A stretch of DNA of 41,423 nt from Bacteroidia bacterium (lineage in GTDB: Bacteria > Bacteroidota > Bacteroidia > Chitinophagales > Chitinophagaceae): contig JAUHYD010000024.1 of NCBI GenBank assembly GCA_030426665.1, forward strand, positions 1-41,423. The letters are read 5' to 3'. How positions within the stretch are numbered: the stretch's first letter is position 1; the number at the start of each line of letters is the position of its first letter. Both the position numbers and the translations under genes were made by a program. Below the pieces are notes generated by a model, which saw only the letters and a list, made by a program, of their open reading frames with translations, was not told the origin of the DNA and ran no database searches. Positions 1 to 8,730 of the stretch are shown here, piece by piece.

Positions 1-1280
1 CCATTACTGGAAATGCACCGCTTTGTGTTGGCACTACCTTAGCTTTAGCAAACCCGATTGCCGGAGGAACATGGACATGCACGCCATCTTCTATCGCTAC
101 TATCAGCAGCACAGGAATCGTAACAGGGGTCGCAACAGGCACCGCAACCGTTACATACACCATTGAATGTGGCATATCAACGGCTGTCGTGACCATCAAC
201 CCTGCTCCCGAACCCATTACCGGAAACACCCCCATTTGCGCCGGCGACACGCTTACTTTGAGCAATATCATCAGTGGCGGCACATGGGCATGTACTCCTT
301 CTTCTGTAGCAACTATTAATGCTACAGGCAGAGTTGCGGCCATTGCTTCAGGTACAGCAACAGTTTCCTACACCATCGACTGTGGTACTACAACTACTAT
401 AATAACGATAAACCCACTGCCGGAGCCCATTACAGGAAACACGCCGCTTTGTGTCGGCACTACCTTAGCTTTAGCAAACCCGATTGCCGGAGGAACATGG
501 ACATGCACGCCATCTTCTATCGCTACTATCAGCACCACAGGAATCGTAACAGGGGTCGCAACAGGCACCGCAACCGTCACATACACCATTGAATGCGGCA
601 TAACAACGGCTGTCGTGACCGTCAACCCAGCTCCCGAACCCATTACAGGGAACACCCCCATTTGCGCAGGCGATACACTTACTTTGAGCAATATCATCAG
701 TGGAGGCACATGGGCATGTACTCCTTCTTCTGTTGCAACTATTAATAGTACAGGTAGAGTTACTTCAATAGCGCCCGGCACAGCAACAGTACTCTACACC
801 ATCGACTGTGGTACGACAACAACGATAATAACCATCAACCCGCTGCCCGAACCTATTACAGGAAACACGCCGCTTTGTGTCGGCACTACATTAGCTTTAG
901 CAAACCCGATTGCCGGGGGAACATGGACATGCGCGCCATCTTCTATCGCTACTATCAGCAGCACAGGAGTCGTAACAGGGGTCGCAACAGGCACCGCAAC
1001 CGTTACATACACCATTGAATGCGGCATAACAACTGCTGTCGTAACCGTAAACCCTGCTCCCGAACCCATTACCGGAAACATCCCCGTTTGCGCCGGCGAT
1101 ACGCTTACTTTGAGCAATATCGTCGGTGGCGGAACATGGACGTGCACTCCTTCTTCCGTTGCAACTATTAGTAGTACAGGTAGAGTCACGGCCATCGCTT
1201 CCGGTACAGCAACAGTTTCCTACACCATCGACTGTGGTACGACAACAACTATTGTTACAATAAACCCCTTACCCACCCCA
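1..1280 (+). repeat. 426-bp higher-order tandem repeat (Big2 dimers)
   Basis: Two kinds of Big2 unit alternate: one with PLCVGTTLALANPIAGG and one with PICAGDTLTLSNIISGG. The pair repeats as a dimer of 2 x 71 codons. The same DNA landmark (ctttgtgt followed by ggcactac) begins at 21, 447 and 873, which gives an exact 426-bp period. The copies are nearly identical in DNA, including silent positions, which points to recent duplication of the dimer rather than of single units. The first copy is cut by the window start. Confidence 0.9.
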
Positions 1281-3872
1281 ATCTTTGGAAATACACCAAT
1301 TTGTATAGGAAATTCGATGACACTAACCAATGCGATATCAGGAGGCACATGGAGCTGTACCCCAACATCTGTTGCCACTGTCAGCAGTACCGGATTAGTG
1401 ACTGCCATCACCACCGGAACAGCAACGGTTTCTTATACCATTGCATGTGGCTCTGCATCGGTCATAGTTACTGTTAATCCGCTCCCGGAACCGATTACAG
1501 GCAGTATTCCGATTTGCCAGGGAGACACCATGACGCTTAGCAACCCGGTGCCGGGCGGCACATGGACAATTGCACCTTCCGCTATTGCGACAATATCTGC
1601 AACCGGCTTTGTAACCGGCGTCGCACCGGGAACTGCTATTGTTTCCTACACAATCGCATGCGGCTCCAGCATCAGTTATGTTACAGTAAATCCACTCCCT
1701 CAACCAATCTCCGGGAATATGCCATTCTGCGAAGGAAGCACACTTCCATTGGGGAACCCAATAGCAGGAGGTACATGGAGTAGCTCCTCAGCAGCTGTAG
1801 CAACAATTAGTTCTACAGGAATCGTATCCGGGGTATCTGCCGGCACAGCAACAATAACCTATACAGTGCAATGTGGATACACAACGGCGGTGGTTACGAT
1901 AAATCCTCTTCCCGGCTCATTGGTGGGAACATTGATCTGTGCCGGTGGTTCTGTCTCTCTGTCTTCGGGAAGTGGCACATGGACTTGTTCTCCGACATCA
2001 GTTGCTACCATTTCAGGCACAGGTATTGTAACCGGAATAGCTCCCGGCACGGCTACTGTTGCGTTCACCAACTCATGTGGTAGTACAACTGTCGTTGTTA
2101 CCGTAGACCCGGAACCAGGGATCATATCAGGAAACGTACCACTTTGCCCCGGCAACAGTATTATATTAACAAACCCAATGATTGGAGGAACATGGTTCTG
2201 CAGTTCGGGTTCAGTAGCATCAATAAGTACGTCTGGCCGTGTAACAGCTATAGCCCCCGGCACAGCAACAGTACTATATATTCTCGGAAGCTGTAATTCA
2301 TCTACCGTTGTCACTGTTAACCCTACGCCGGACATTACCGGAATTTCATTTATTAACCCAACCTGTACGAGCGCAGGAGGCTCATTTACGCTAACCGGAT
2401 TGACTCCCGGAGCTCCTTATGCAATTCAGTATACTGCGGTTTCCACCTCTGTTACAACAACACTATCACTCTCGGCAGACGTAACAGGAGCAATCACGAT
2501 TGGAGGGCTGCCCGCAGATACGTATTCCGGAATTTTTGTCGCCAACGTATACGGATGTCCGTCCGGTGCAGTAGGACCAGTTACGCTTACTAACACGGGT
2601 CTTCCGGAGGCTCCGACGGCTATGGCAAACAACCCGTGCGAAAATGACACATTGAAATTGATTGCATCGTCGCCTACACCGGGAGTCACATACCATTGGG
2701 AGGGACCGTTCGGATTTTCCTCAACATCTGCATATTCTTACATAGAACCTGTACGACTTAGCAACGCCGGCACCTATTCGGTGCACGTAACTTTGGGAAT
2801 CTGTGCGTCCCCCGTAACAACGGTAAATGCGATAGTTTATCCCGAACCAATTGCTTCAGACATAGTTGTCTCCGGACCAAAAAGCTGCCATGGCACAGAT
2901 GGATGGATAGATATAAAAGGTCTTATCCCGGGCGAAACTTATTCGGTAACTTACTCGTTTGACAGCATTCCATTTTCTACATCTATTACAGCTGGTACAT
3001 CGGGGATTATTCGTATTGATGGGTTGGGCCCAGGAACAATAGATGAAATCGTACTTACTTCGTCTCATGGTTGCGTATCAACAACATTAGGTCCGTTCTC
3101 ACTAATTTTTGACGGAAAACCTCCTCCATCGGCAATCAGTCACAACACCCCATGTGTCGGACAGACATTGTTGTTATCAGCAACAAATGAAATGGACGGA
3201 GGCACCTACTTTTGGAACTTTCCTGACGGAGGAACATCCACACTTCGTGAGCCTAAACGATACGACGTTGCTTTGACAGCCTCAGGCACTTTCACCGTAA
3301 CTTATACAGTAAATGGCTGTTCAACAAGCGCAACCGCAAATATTACAATTTCGCCTTATGTCGTACTGACTAACGTCACACCGGATCAAAAAATTAAAAT
3401 AGGACAAAGTTTATACTTGAATGCCGATGGTGCTGTCAACTATCGATGGATTCCAAACAATGGCACATTAAGCAACCCAAACATTAATAACCCTGTTGCA
3501 ACACCTTTCGGCACTATCACTTACACTGTAATTGGAACCAATGAAGAAGGTTGTCCGGACTCTGCCGATGTCACTATTTTCGTAGATGATAATGTAGACC
3601 CGTTTATACCTTCAGCTTTTACGCCAAATGGCGATGGAACAAACGACATTTTCAGAATCAGCAACACATACGGATTAAAACTTGTAGAATTTAGCATATA
3701 CAACAGATTCGGGGAACGAGTTTATTTTAATACTTATAAGAAGGATGAGGGATGGGACGGAAATTACAAAGGCGTAAAACAAGATTTAGGCGTTTACTTC
3801 TACTATATTGTTCTTGCACATCCCAATGGCACCAATCATATTTATAAGGGAGACCTTACTTTAATTCGATAA
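1..3872 (+). CDS. Giant secreted Big2-repeat protein with CHU_C/T9SS C-terminal domain (5' partial)
   Basis: The reading frame is open from base 3 to the TAA at 3870-3872, so the start codon and signal peptide lie outside the window; the GTG at 189 is internal. Eleven Big2-like units of about 71 residues come first, each with the pattern C-x-G, GGTW, ATI, GxVTGxAxGTATVxYT, C and a VNPLPEPITG linker. They are followed by a fibronectin-like segment (starting near TGISFINPTC, base about 2335), an Ig-like segment, two further beta domains, and a gliding-motility-associated C-terminal domain (FIPSAFTPNGDG, SIYNRFGERVYF, GWDGNYKG, GVYFYYIV). The last roughly 510 residues match the protein encoded at 4535-8509 closely. 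By family knowledge, the CHU_C domain directs T9SS export and surface attachment; adhesion is an inference. No catalytic domain is visible. Most units carry a third Cys after the conserved Trp. The missing N-terminus could hold the propeller seen in the next two genes. Confidence 0.9.
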   Translation, partial: ITGNAPLCVGTTLALANPIAGGTWTCTPSSIATISSTGIVTGVATGTATVTYTIECGISTAVVTINPAPEPITGNTPICAGDTLTLSNIISGGTWACTPSSVATINATGRVAAIASGTATVSYTIDCGTTTTIITINPLPEPITGNTPLCVGTTLALANPIAGGTWTCTPSSIATISTTGIVTGVATGTATVTYTIECGITTAVVTVNPAPEPITGNTPICAGDTLTLSNIISGGTWACTPSSVATINSTGRVTSIAPGTATVLYTIDCGTTTTIITINPLPEPITGNTPLCVGTTLALANPIAGGTWTCAPSSIATISSTGVVTGVATGTATVTYTIECGITTAVVTVNPAPEPITGNIPVCAGDTLTLSNIVGGGTWTCTPSSVATISSTGRVTAIASGTATVSYTIDCGTTTTIVTINPLPTPIFGNTPICIGNSMTLTNAISGGTWSCTPTSVATVSSTGLVTAITTGTATVSYTIACGSASVIVTVNPLPEPITGSIPICQGDTMTLSNPVPGGTWTIAPSAIATISATGFVTGVAPGTAIVSYTIACGSSISYVTVNPLPQPISGNMPFCEGSTLPLGNPIAGGTWSSSSAAVATISSTGIVSGVSAGTATITYTVQCGYTTAVVTINPLPGSLVGTLICAGGSVSLSSGSGTWTCSPTSVATISGTGIVTGIAPGTATVAFTNSCGSTTVVVTVDPEPGIISGNVPLCPGNSIILTNPMIGGTWFCSSGSVASISTSGRVTAIAPGTATVLYILGSCNSSTVVTVNPTPDITGISFINPTCTSAGGSFTLTGLTPGAPYAIQYTAVSTSVTTTLSLSADVTGAITIGGLPADTYSGIFVANVYGCPSGAVGPVTLTNTGLPEAPTAMANNPCENDTLKLIASSPTPGVTYHWEGPFGFSSTSAYSYIEPVRLSNAGTYSVHVTLGICASPVTTVNAIVYPEPIASDIVVSGPKSCHGTDGWIDIKGLIPGETYSVTYSFDSIPFSTSITAGTSGIIRIDGLGPGTIDEIVLTSSHGCVSTTLGPFSLIFDGKPPPSAISHNTPCVGQTLLLSATNEMDGGTYFWNFPDGGTSTLREPKRYDVALTASGTFTVTYTVNGCSTSATANITISPYVVLTNVTPDQKIKIGQSLYLNADGAVNYRWIPNNGTLSNPNINNPVATPFGTITYTVIGTNEEGCPDSADVTIFVDDNVDPFIPSAFTPNGDGTNDIFRISNTYGLKLVEFSIYNRFGERVYFNTYKKDEGWDGNYKGVKQDLGVYFYYIVLAHPNGTNHIYKGDLTLIR

Positions 3873-4534
3873 CCGAAAAAACATGATATACCGTGGATTT
3901 ATCAGTTCAAAACAGCAAAGAAAACGAAACAATATAAAGCAACAAATATATCAGGACAAATACATAAAACAATATTACACTTATAAAGTTACCACTTTAA
4001 ATTACACGCTATTCGCGACACATCTCCCGGCACCAAACATATAATAATTGAGCACATTATATACATTTGAAACAATAGCGCCAATTATCACAATATCATT
4101 TACTATCCGCTCCTATTGGCAGAAATGGTCATTCCCTTTCCGCCAGCCTTTTTGCCCAAAATGGCACTAAAACAAATCGTAGCCAACCAACGATTTAGAA
4201 AATATGTATGTCTATATAATTACAACACAAAATAGTATTGACTGACCGTTTCAGTTTTCGGACGAATGGGGGTACAATTAACTATATAGCACAATATTAA
4301 AATGTGATTTGTACAACTGAAACAGAAATAAACTAATAATTAACCTGGTTATTCTTTTATTGATTTAGGTTGATGTTAGATAGAGAATTTCAGTACATGA
4401 GCGATAAGTTAATATCCATAAATAGAAACTTAATACACATTCAATTATTTCGTTTCTTTGTGAAACTATAAACATTGATTGGTAGACAATTTTCAAAAAA
4501 GTATACCCAAAAATAATCGGTTGACACCTGACTA
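3873..4534. other. Intergenic region, AT-rich, no gene seen
   Basis: There is no credible ORF and no strong hairpin terminator after the stop at 3872. The only candidate signal is the -7-like motif at 4453-4460, listed separately. The composition is clearly more AT-rich than the flanking genes. Confidence 0.6.
4453..4460 (+). promoter_or_regulatory. Possible Bacteroidota -7 promoter element
   Basis: TTTCTTTG differs at one base from the TAnnTTTG consensus and lies 75 bp before the ATG at 4535. The paralogue at 8731 has a similar TTACTTTG at a comparable distance, which gives weak support. No TTG -33 element is placed at the expected spacing. Confidence 0.3.
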
Positions 4535-7500
4535 ATGAAAAATTTACTTATCATCCTCTCTTTGATTGCCGTGGCAGCATCTGGCTATGCGCAGACACCT
4601 GTTTGGGTACATAATATAGGTAGTCCCGGAAACGATGCCGGTCACGCTTGTAAGATTGCACCAAATGGCAACCTGTATGTAACCGGGAAATTTACCGGCA
4701 CAATGGACCTTGACCCCGGCCCCGGTGTATACAACATAACATCTGGTGGACTCGATGACATTTTCCTTGCTTGTTACGACGCTTCGGGCTTGTTTATTTG
4801 GGGTTTTGGAATTGGCGGAGCAAGTTATGATGCAGGATTTTACCTGGCAACAGATGCGTCCAGCAACGTAATCATTTGCGGGTACATTCAGAGTGGTGGT
4901 ATTGACTTCGACCCGGGAGCAGGTGTTGCAACGCTTCCTTATGCGGGAGGTACGGGACTTACATACTATGGAGATGGCTTCGTAGCAAAATATTCATCCT
5001 CCGGGGTCTATCAGTGGGCTAAAGGTCTGGGCGGCCCCACGGTATACGATGTTGCGGTATCGCTCGCAACAGACCCTGCCGGCAACGTGTATGTAGGAGG
5101 GGTATTTAATACTTCTATGACTATCTCTGGCTCTATTACCTTTAGCAGTGCGGCCGATGGAACCGCATACCTGATCAAATACGACCCTGCCGGCACTGTG
5201 TTATGGGGACACAACTTTGGTCTTCCCGGTATTGGTGGTGTCGACTGTTTCCCGCGTTCTATACAATACAGTAGTGGTTTCCTGTATGTAGGAGGATTCT
5301 TTCAAGGGACGTCCAATTTCAACCCCTGGGGAACTGCCGCCACGCTGACTGCAGCAGGTACCTATGACCCATTTATTGCGAAATATGACGACCTGGGCAA
5401 TTTTGTTTTTGTAAAACAGGTGCAGGCTACGGGTGGCACTGACGATGAATTTGGCAGCCTTAGCCTTGATGCAGCCGATAACATTTACGTTTCCGGATGG
5501 ACAAATAGCAACACCATTGTCTTCGACCCTGCCGCTCCCGGAACATCTACTGTCATTGCCCCCGGCGGCGGCGGAAACTACGATGTCCTGATGGCAAAAT
5601 TCAACAGCAGCGGAGTCCTGCAATGGGGGAAAGTACTTGGCGGTCCGGGAAATGACATTTCACGGTGTATTGATGTATCGGGGAGCGACCTGTTCTGTTA
5701 CGGACAATTCAGGAGTACCGTTGACTTTGACCCTTCGCCGGCAATAAGTACGCTATCAAGTGCCGGAATGGATGACATTTTCGTTGCCAAATATGACCTT
5801 AATGCAAACTACCAGTGTAGCTTTAGAATCGGGAGTGCATCTACCGATGATATTGGGTTCGGCATTACGCACAATCCAACAGGAAATATATTTATTACAG
5901 GGCAATTTGGCGGAACGGCTGTAGACTTTCACCCTTTAGCACCTGTACTTGCCCTTACCGCTATAGGTGGTACTGACGTCTATATCGGCAGGTATATTCC
6001 GGACTGTTTTGCCACAACATGTACCAACAGTGTTTCGTTGCCCGATACACTGACTTTATGCGCAGGAGATATGGATACATTGCGGGCAACTTTGACCGGT
6101 ACAGATTCGGTCCTGACGACAATTTGGTCACCCCCAACCGGCATTTCGGACACAACAATACTTTCCCCAACCATTACGGCGACCACCTCCGGCTATCGTT
6201 ACATTCATATTAGGTCACTACTACCTACAAATCTCATCTTCAATGGCGACTTCAGTGCCGGCGACGTAGGCTTCTCCACCTCATACATCCCTCAGACTCC
6301 GGCGCCACTTTCAACACCTGGACACTATGATGTACTGACTGACCCGGCTGCGTATCCGTCGTCGTTTACTTCGTTCGGAGACCATACTTCCGGAACCGGC
6401 AATATGATGCTCGTTGACGGAGGCCCGGTTGCCGGCAGCGACTTTTGGTGCCAGACCATTGCAGTCGAGGCAAACACAGAGTACATCTTTTCTGTCTGGA
6501 CAGCGCTGGCACATGCGCCATTGCCATCAATAAATTTAAAAATCAATGGAGTGCCGCAGAGCACATTTACCACATTGTCGACCGTTGGCGCTTGGCAGGA
6601 ACATAGAATATCCTGGCACAGCGGCCCATCCACAACGGCCAATATTTGCATGGCAGACTTAAGCACAGCGCCGGGAGGCAACGACTTTGTAATTGATGAC
6701 ATTTCGTTACATAAAGTATGCCTGATTTCCGATAGTATTTTCATCAATATTAAATTTGGCACCGCACCCATAACCGGTAGTATCCCTTTTTGTGTCGGCA
6801 GTTCTATTACACTTAGCAACACAACTACGGGTGGCACGTGGTCCTGTAGTCCGTCGACAACGGCAACGATCAGTTCCTCCGGCATTGTTTCGGGCGTAGC
6901 GGCAGGCACAGCAACCGTCACTTATGCTGTTTCTTGCGGCATGACAACTACTGTTGTCACCGTCAACCCGGCACCCGACATTACCGGAATTTCGTTTGTT
7001 AATCCCACATGCGCTAATGCCGATGGTTCGTTCACGCTCTCCGGGCTAACACCCGGTCAGACCTACACTGTCCAATATACTGCTACAGCTACAACGACCT
7101 TATCACATACTGCTGACGCCTCTGGAACCATAACGGTAACCGGACTACCACCGGGTAGCTATTCTAGTATTTTCGTCACCAATTCCTTTGGTTGTTCATC
7201 AAACTCTGTTGGCCCTGTTACGCTCACGAGTATAGGACTACCCGACCCACCGACAGCACTGGCAAATAGCCCATGCGAAAATGATACGCTTTTCTTATCC
7301 GCATCAGCAACTACACCGGGGGTTACCTACCAATGGTCTGGACCATTTGGATTTTCAGCAACAACTGCGTCAATAAGTGTTGCACCTGCCCGGATGAGCA
7401 ATGCCGGTACATATTCAGTAACTGTAACAATAGGCGACTGTACCTCGTTTATAACAACCGTAAATGTTACCGTATATCCGGAGCCTGTCGCATCAGGCAT

Positions 7501-8509
7501 TACGTCTTCCGGACCAATGAGTTGTCATGGCACCGACGGCTGGGTAAAAATTAAGGGTTTGGTGGCAGGCGAAACCTACTTTATCACATACTCATTTGAT
7601 GGTGCACCTTTTTCAACTACCCTTACCGCAGATGGCTCCGGAGCTGTTCGCATAGACGGGTTAAGTGCAGGAGTTATTTCAGATATCGTCCTGACGTCAT
7701 CGCAAGGATGTACGTCTGCGTCATACGGCCCTATTTCAATTAAATTCGAAGGAAAACCTCCGCCTCCGGTGATCAGTCACAACAAACCGTGCGTCGGACA
7801 AACTTTAATGCTTTCTGCGACGGACGATATACCCGGCGGTACGTATTTCTGGAACTACCCGGACGGCGGAACATCCCCGATTCGTGATCACAACCGATAC
7901 AATGTGGCAATGAGTGCCTCGGGAACATATACGGTAACCTATACGCTTAATGACTGCTCAACAAGTGCAACTGCCGACATTACCATTTCACCGTATGCTA
8001 TCCTTATAAATGTAACACCGGATCAGCATATAAAGCTTGGACAAAGTATATACCTGAATGCAGATGGTGCAACAAACTACCGATGGATTCCCAGCAATGG
8101 AACACTGAACAATCAGAACATTAATAACCCGGTAGCTAAGCCCTATGGCACTATTACCTACACAGTCATTGGTACCAATGAAGAAGGCTGTCCGGACTCA
8201 GCGGATGTTACTCTTTTCGTAGATGACGATGTAAACCCATTTATTCCATCTGCGTTTACTCCCAATGGCGACGGACAAAACGACATTTTCCGGATTAGCA
8301 ATACATATGGCCTAAAACTGGTAGAATTTAGCATTTACAACCGGTGGGGCGAAAGAGTTTACTTCAATACTTACAAAAAAGACGAAGGATGGGATGGAAT
8401 TTACAAAGGAGTAAAGCAAGACTTAGGTGTTTATTTCTACTATATAATTCTTGCTCACCCTGACGGCACCAATCGAATTTACAAAGGTGACCTCACATTG
8501 ATAAGATAA
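4535..8509 (+). CDS. Secreted beta-propeller/Big2 protein with CHU_C C-terminal domain
   Basis: This 1324-residue protein starts with a signal peptide (MKNLLIILSLIAVAASGYAQ). Residues about 20-490 hold SBBP-like propeller repeats with recurring DxDPGxG loops, GNVYVxGxF strands and DIFVAKYD strands. Next come a PKD-like segment (SLPDTLTLCAGD), a galactose-binding/CBM-like domain (NLIFNGDFSAGDVGF to FVIDDISLHKVC), one Big2 unit (ITGSIPFCVGSS), then the fibronectin-like, Ig-like and beta modules that also end the gene at 1-3872. A CHU_C sorting domain occupies about residues 1240-1324 (FIPSAFTPNGDGQNDIF, GWDGIYKG). It is predicted to cross the outer membrane through the T9SS and stay on the surface. 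The ligand is unknown; carbohydrate or matrix binding is an inference from the jelly-roll domain. It probably arose with its neighbours by duplication and module exchange. Confidence 0.88.
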   Translation: MKNLLIILSLIAVAASGYAQTPVWVHNIGSPGNDAGHACKIAPNGNLYVTGKFTGTMDLDPGPGVYNITSGGLDDIFLACYDASGLFIWGFGIGGASYDAGFYLATDASSNVIICGYIQSGGIDFDPGAGVATLPYAGGTGLTYYGDGFVAKYSSSGVYQWAKGLGGPTVYDVAVSLATDPAGNVYVGGVFNTSMTISGSITFSSAADGTAYLIKYDPAGTVLWGHNFGLPGIGGVDCFPRSIQYSSGFLYVGGFFQGTSNFNPWGTAATLTAAGTYDPFIAKYDDLGNFVFVKQVQATGGTDDEFGSLSLDAADNIYVSGWTNSNTIVFDPAAPGTSTVIAPGGGGNYDVLMAKFNSSGVLQWGKVLGGPGNDISRCIDVSGSDLFCYGQFRSTVDFDPSPAISTLSSAGMDDIFVAKYDLNANYQCSFRIGSASTDDIGFGITHNPTGNIFITGQFGGTAVDFHPLAPVLALTAIGGTDVYIGRYIPDCFATTCTNSVSLPDTLTLCAGDMDTLRATLTGTDSVLTTIWSPPTGISDTTILSPTITATTSGYRYIHIRSLLPTNLIFNGDFSAGDVGFSTSYIPQTPAPLSTPGHYDVLTDPAAYPSSFTSFGDHTSGTGNMMLVDGGPVAGSDFWCQTIAVEANTEYIFSVWTALAHAPLPSINLKINGVPQSTFTTLSTVGAWQEHRISWHSGPSTTANICMADLSTAPGGNDFVIDDISLHKVCLISDSIFINIKFGTAPITGSIPFCVGSSITLSNTTTGGTWSCSPSTTATISSSGIVSGVAAGTATVTYAVSCGMTTTVVTVNPAPDITGISFVNPTCANADGSFTLSGLTPGQTYTVQYTATATTTLSHTADASGTITVTGLPPGSYSSIFVTNSFGCSSNSVGPVTLTSIGLPDPPTALANSPCENDTLFLSASATTPGVTYQWSGPFGFSATTASISVAPARMSNAGTYSVTVTIGDCTSFITTVNVTVYPEPVASGITSSGPMSCHGTDGWVKIKGLVAGETYFITYSFDGAPFSTTLTADGSGAVRIDGLSAGVISDIVLTSSQGCTSASYGPISIKFEGKPPPPVISHNKPCVGQTLMLSATDDIPGGTYFWNYPDGGTSPIRDHNRYNVAMSASGTYTVTYTLNDCSTSATADITISPYAILINVTPDQHIKLGQSIYLNADGATNYRWIPSNGTLNNQNINNPVAKPYGTITYTVIGTNEEGCPDSADVTLFVDDDVNPFIPSAFTPNGDGQNDIFRISNTYGLKLVEFSIYNRWGERVYFNTYKKDEGWDGIYKGVKQDLGVYFYYIILAHPDGTNRIYKGDLTLIR

Positions 8510-8656
8510 AAGGAAAGCATTTATTTAACTACAAATTAAATAACAAAAACAAATATTCAATATAGCATTAATAGATTAACAAGAAAGGACTTTATTAGAC
8601 TAAACTACTTGCTCTATCCGAATGAACGTACTTCAATAACAAATCGGTTTTTTTCG

Positions 8657-8664
8657 TTACTTTG
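8657..8664 (+). promoter_or_regulatory. Possible Bacteroidota -7 promoter element
   Basis: TTACTTTG, followed by TAC, differs at one base from TAnnTTTG and lies 66 bp before the ATG at 8731. It parallels the motif upstream of the paralogue at 4535. No clear TTG -33 element is seen. Confidence 0.35.
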
Positions 8665-8730
8665 TACACAAATGCGGTTAAAAAATGAGCTCTTATTTAA
8701 ATATCATTTAAGCGTATGGACACCCACAAA

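Noticed and set aside
368..1195. Long open frames on the minus strand opposite the Big2 array
   Set aside because: They repeat with the same period as the plus-strand gene, have low-complexity Val/Pro-rich translations and lack a start context or domain. They are shadows of the repeat codons.
1..1280. CRISPR-like regular spacing
   Set aside because: The regular period is 426 bp inside an open reading frame with no unique spacers or short direct repeats; it is a protein-domain repeat.
6325..6921. A 198-residue minus-strand frame inside the propeller gene
   Set aside because: No domain, and it overlaps a well-supported plus-strand protein with a signal peptide and a paralogue.
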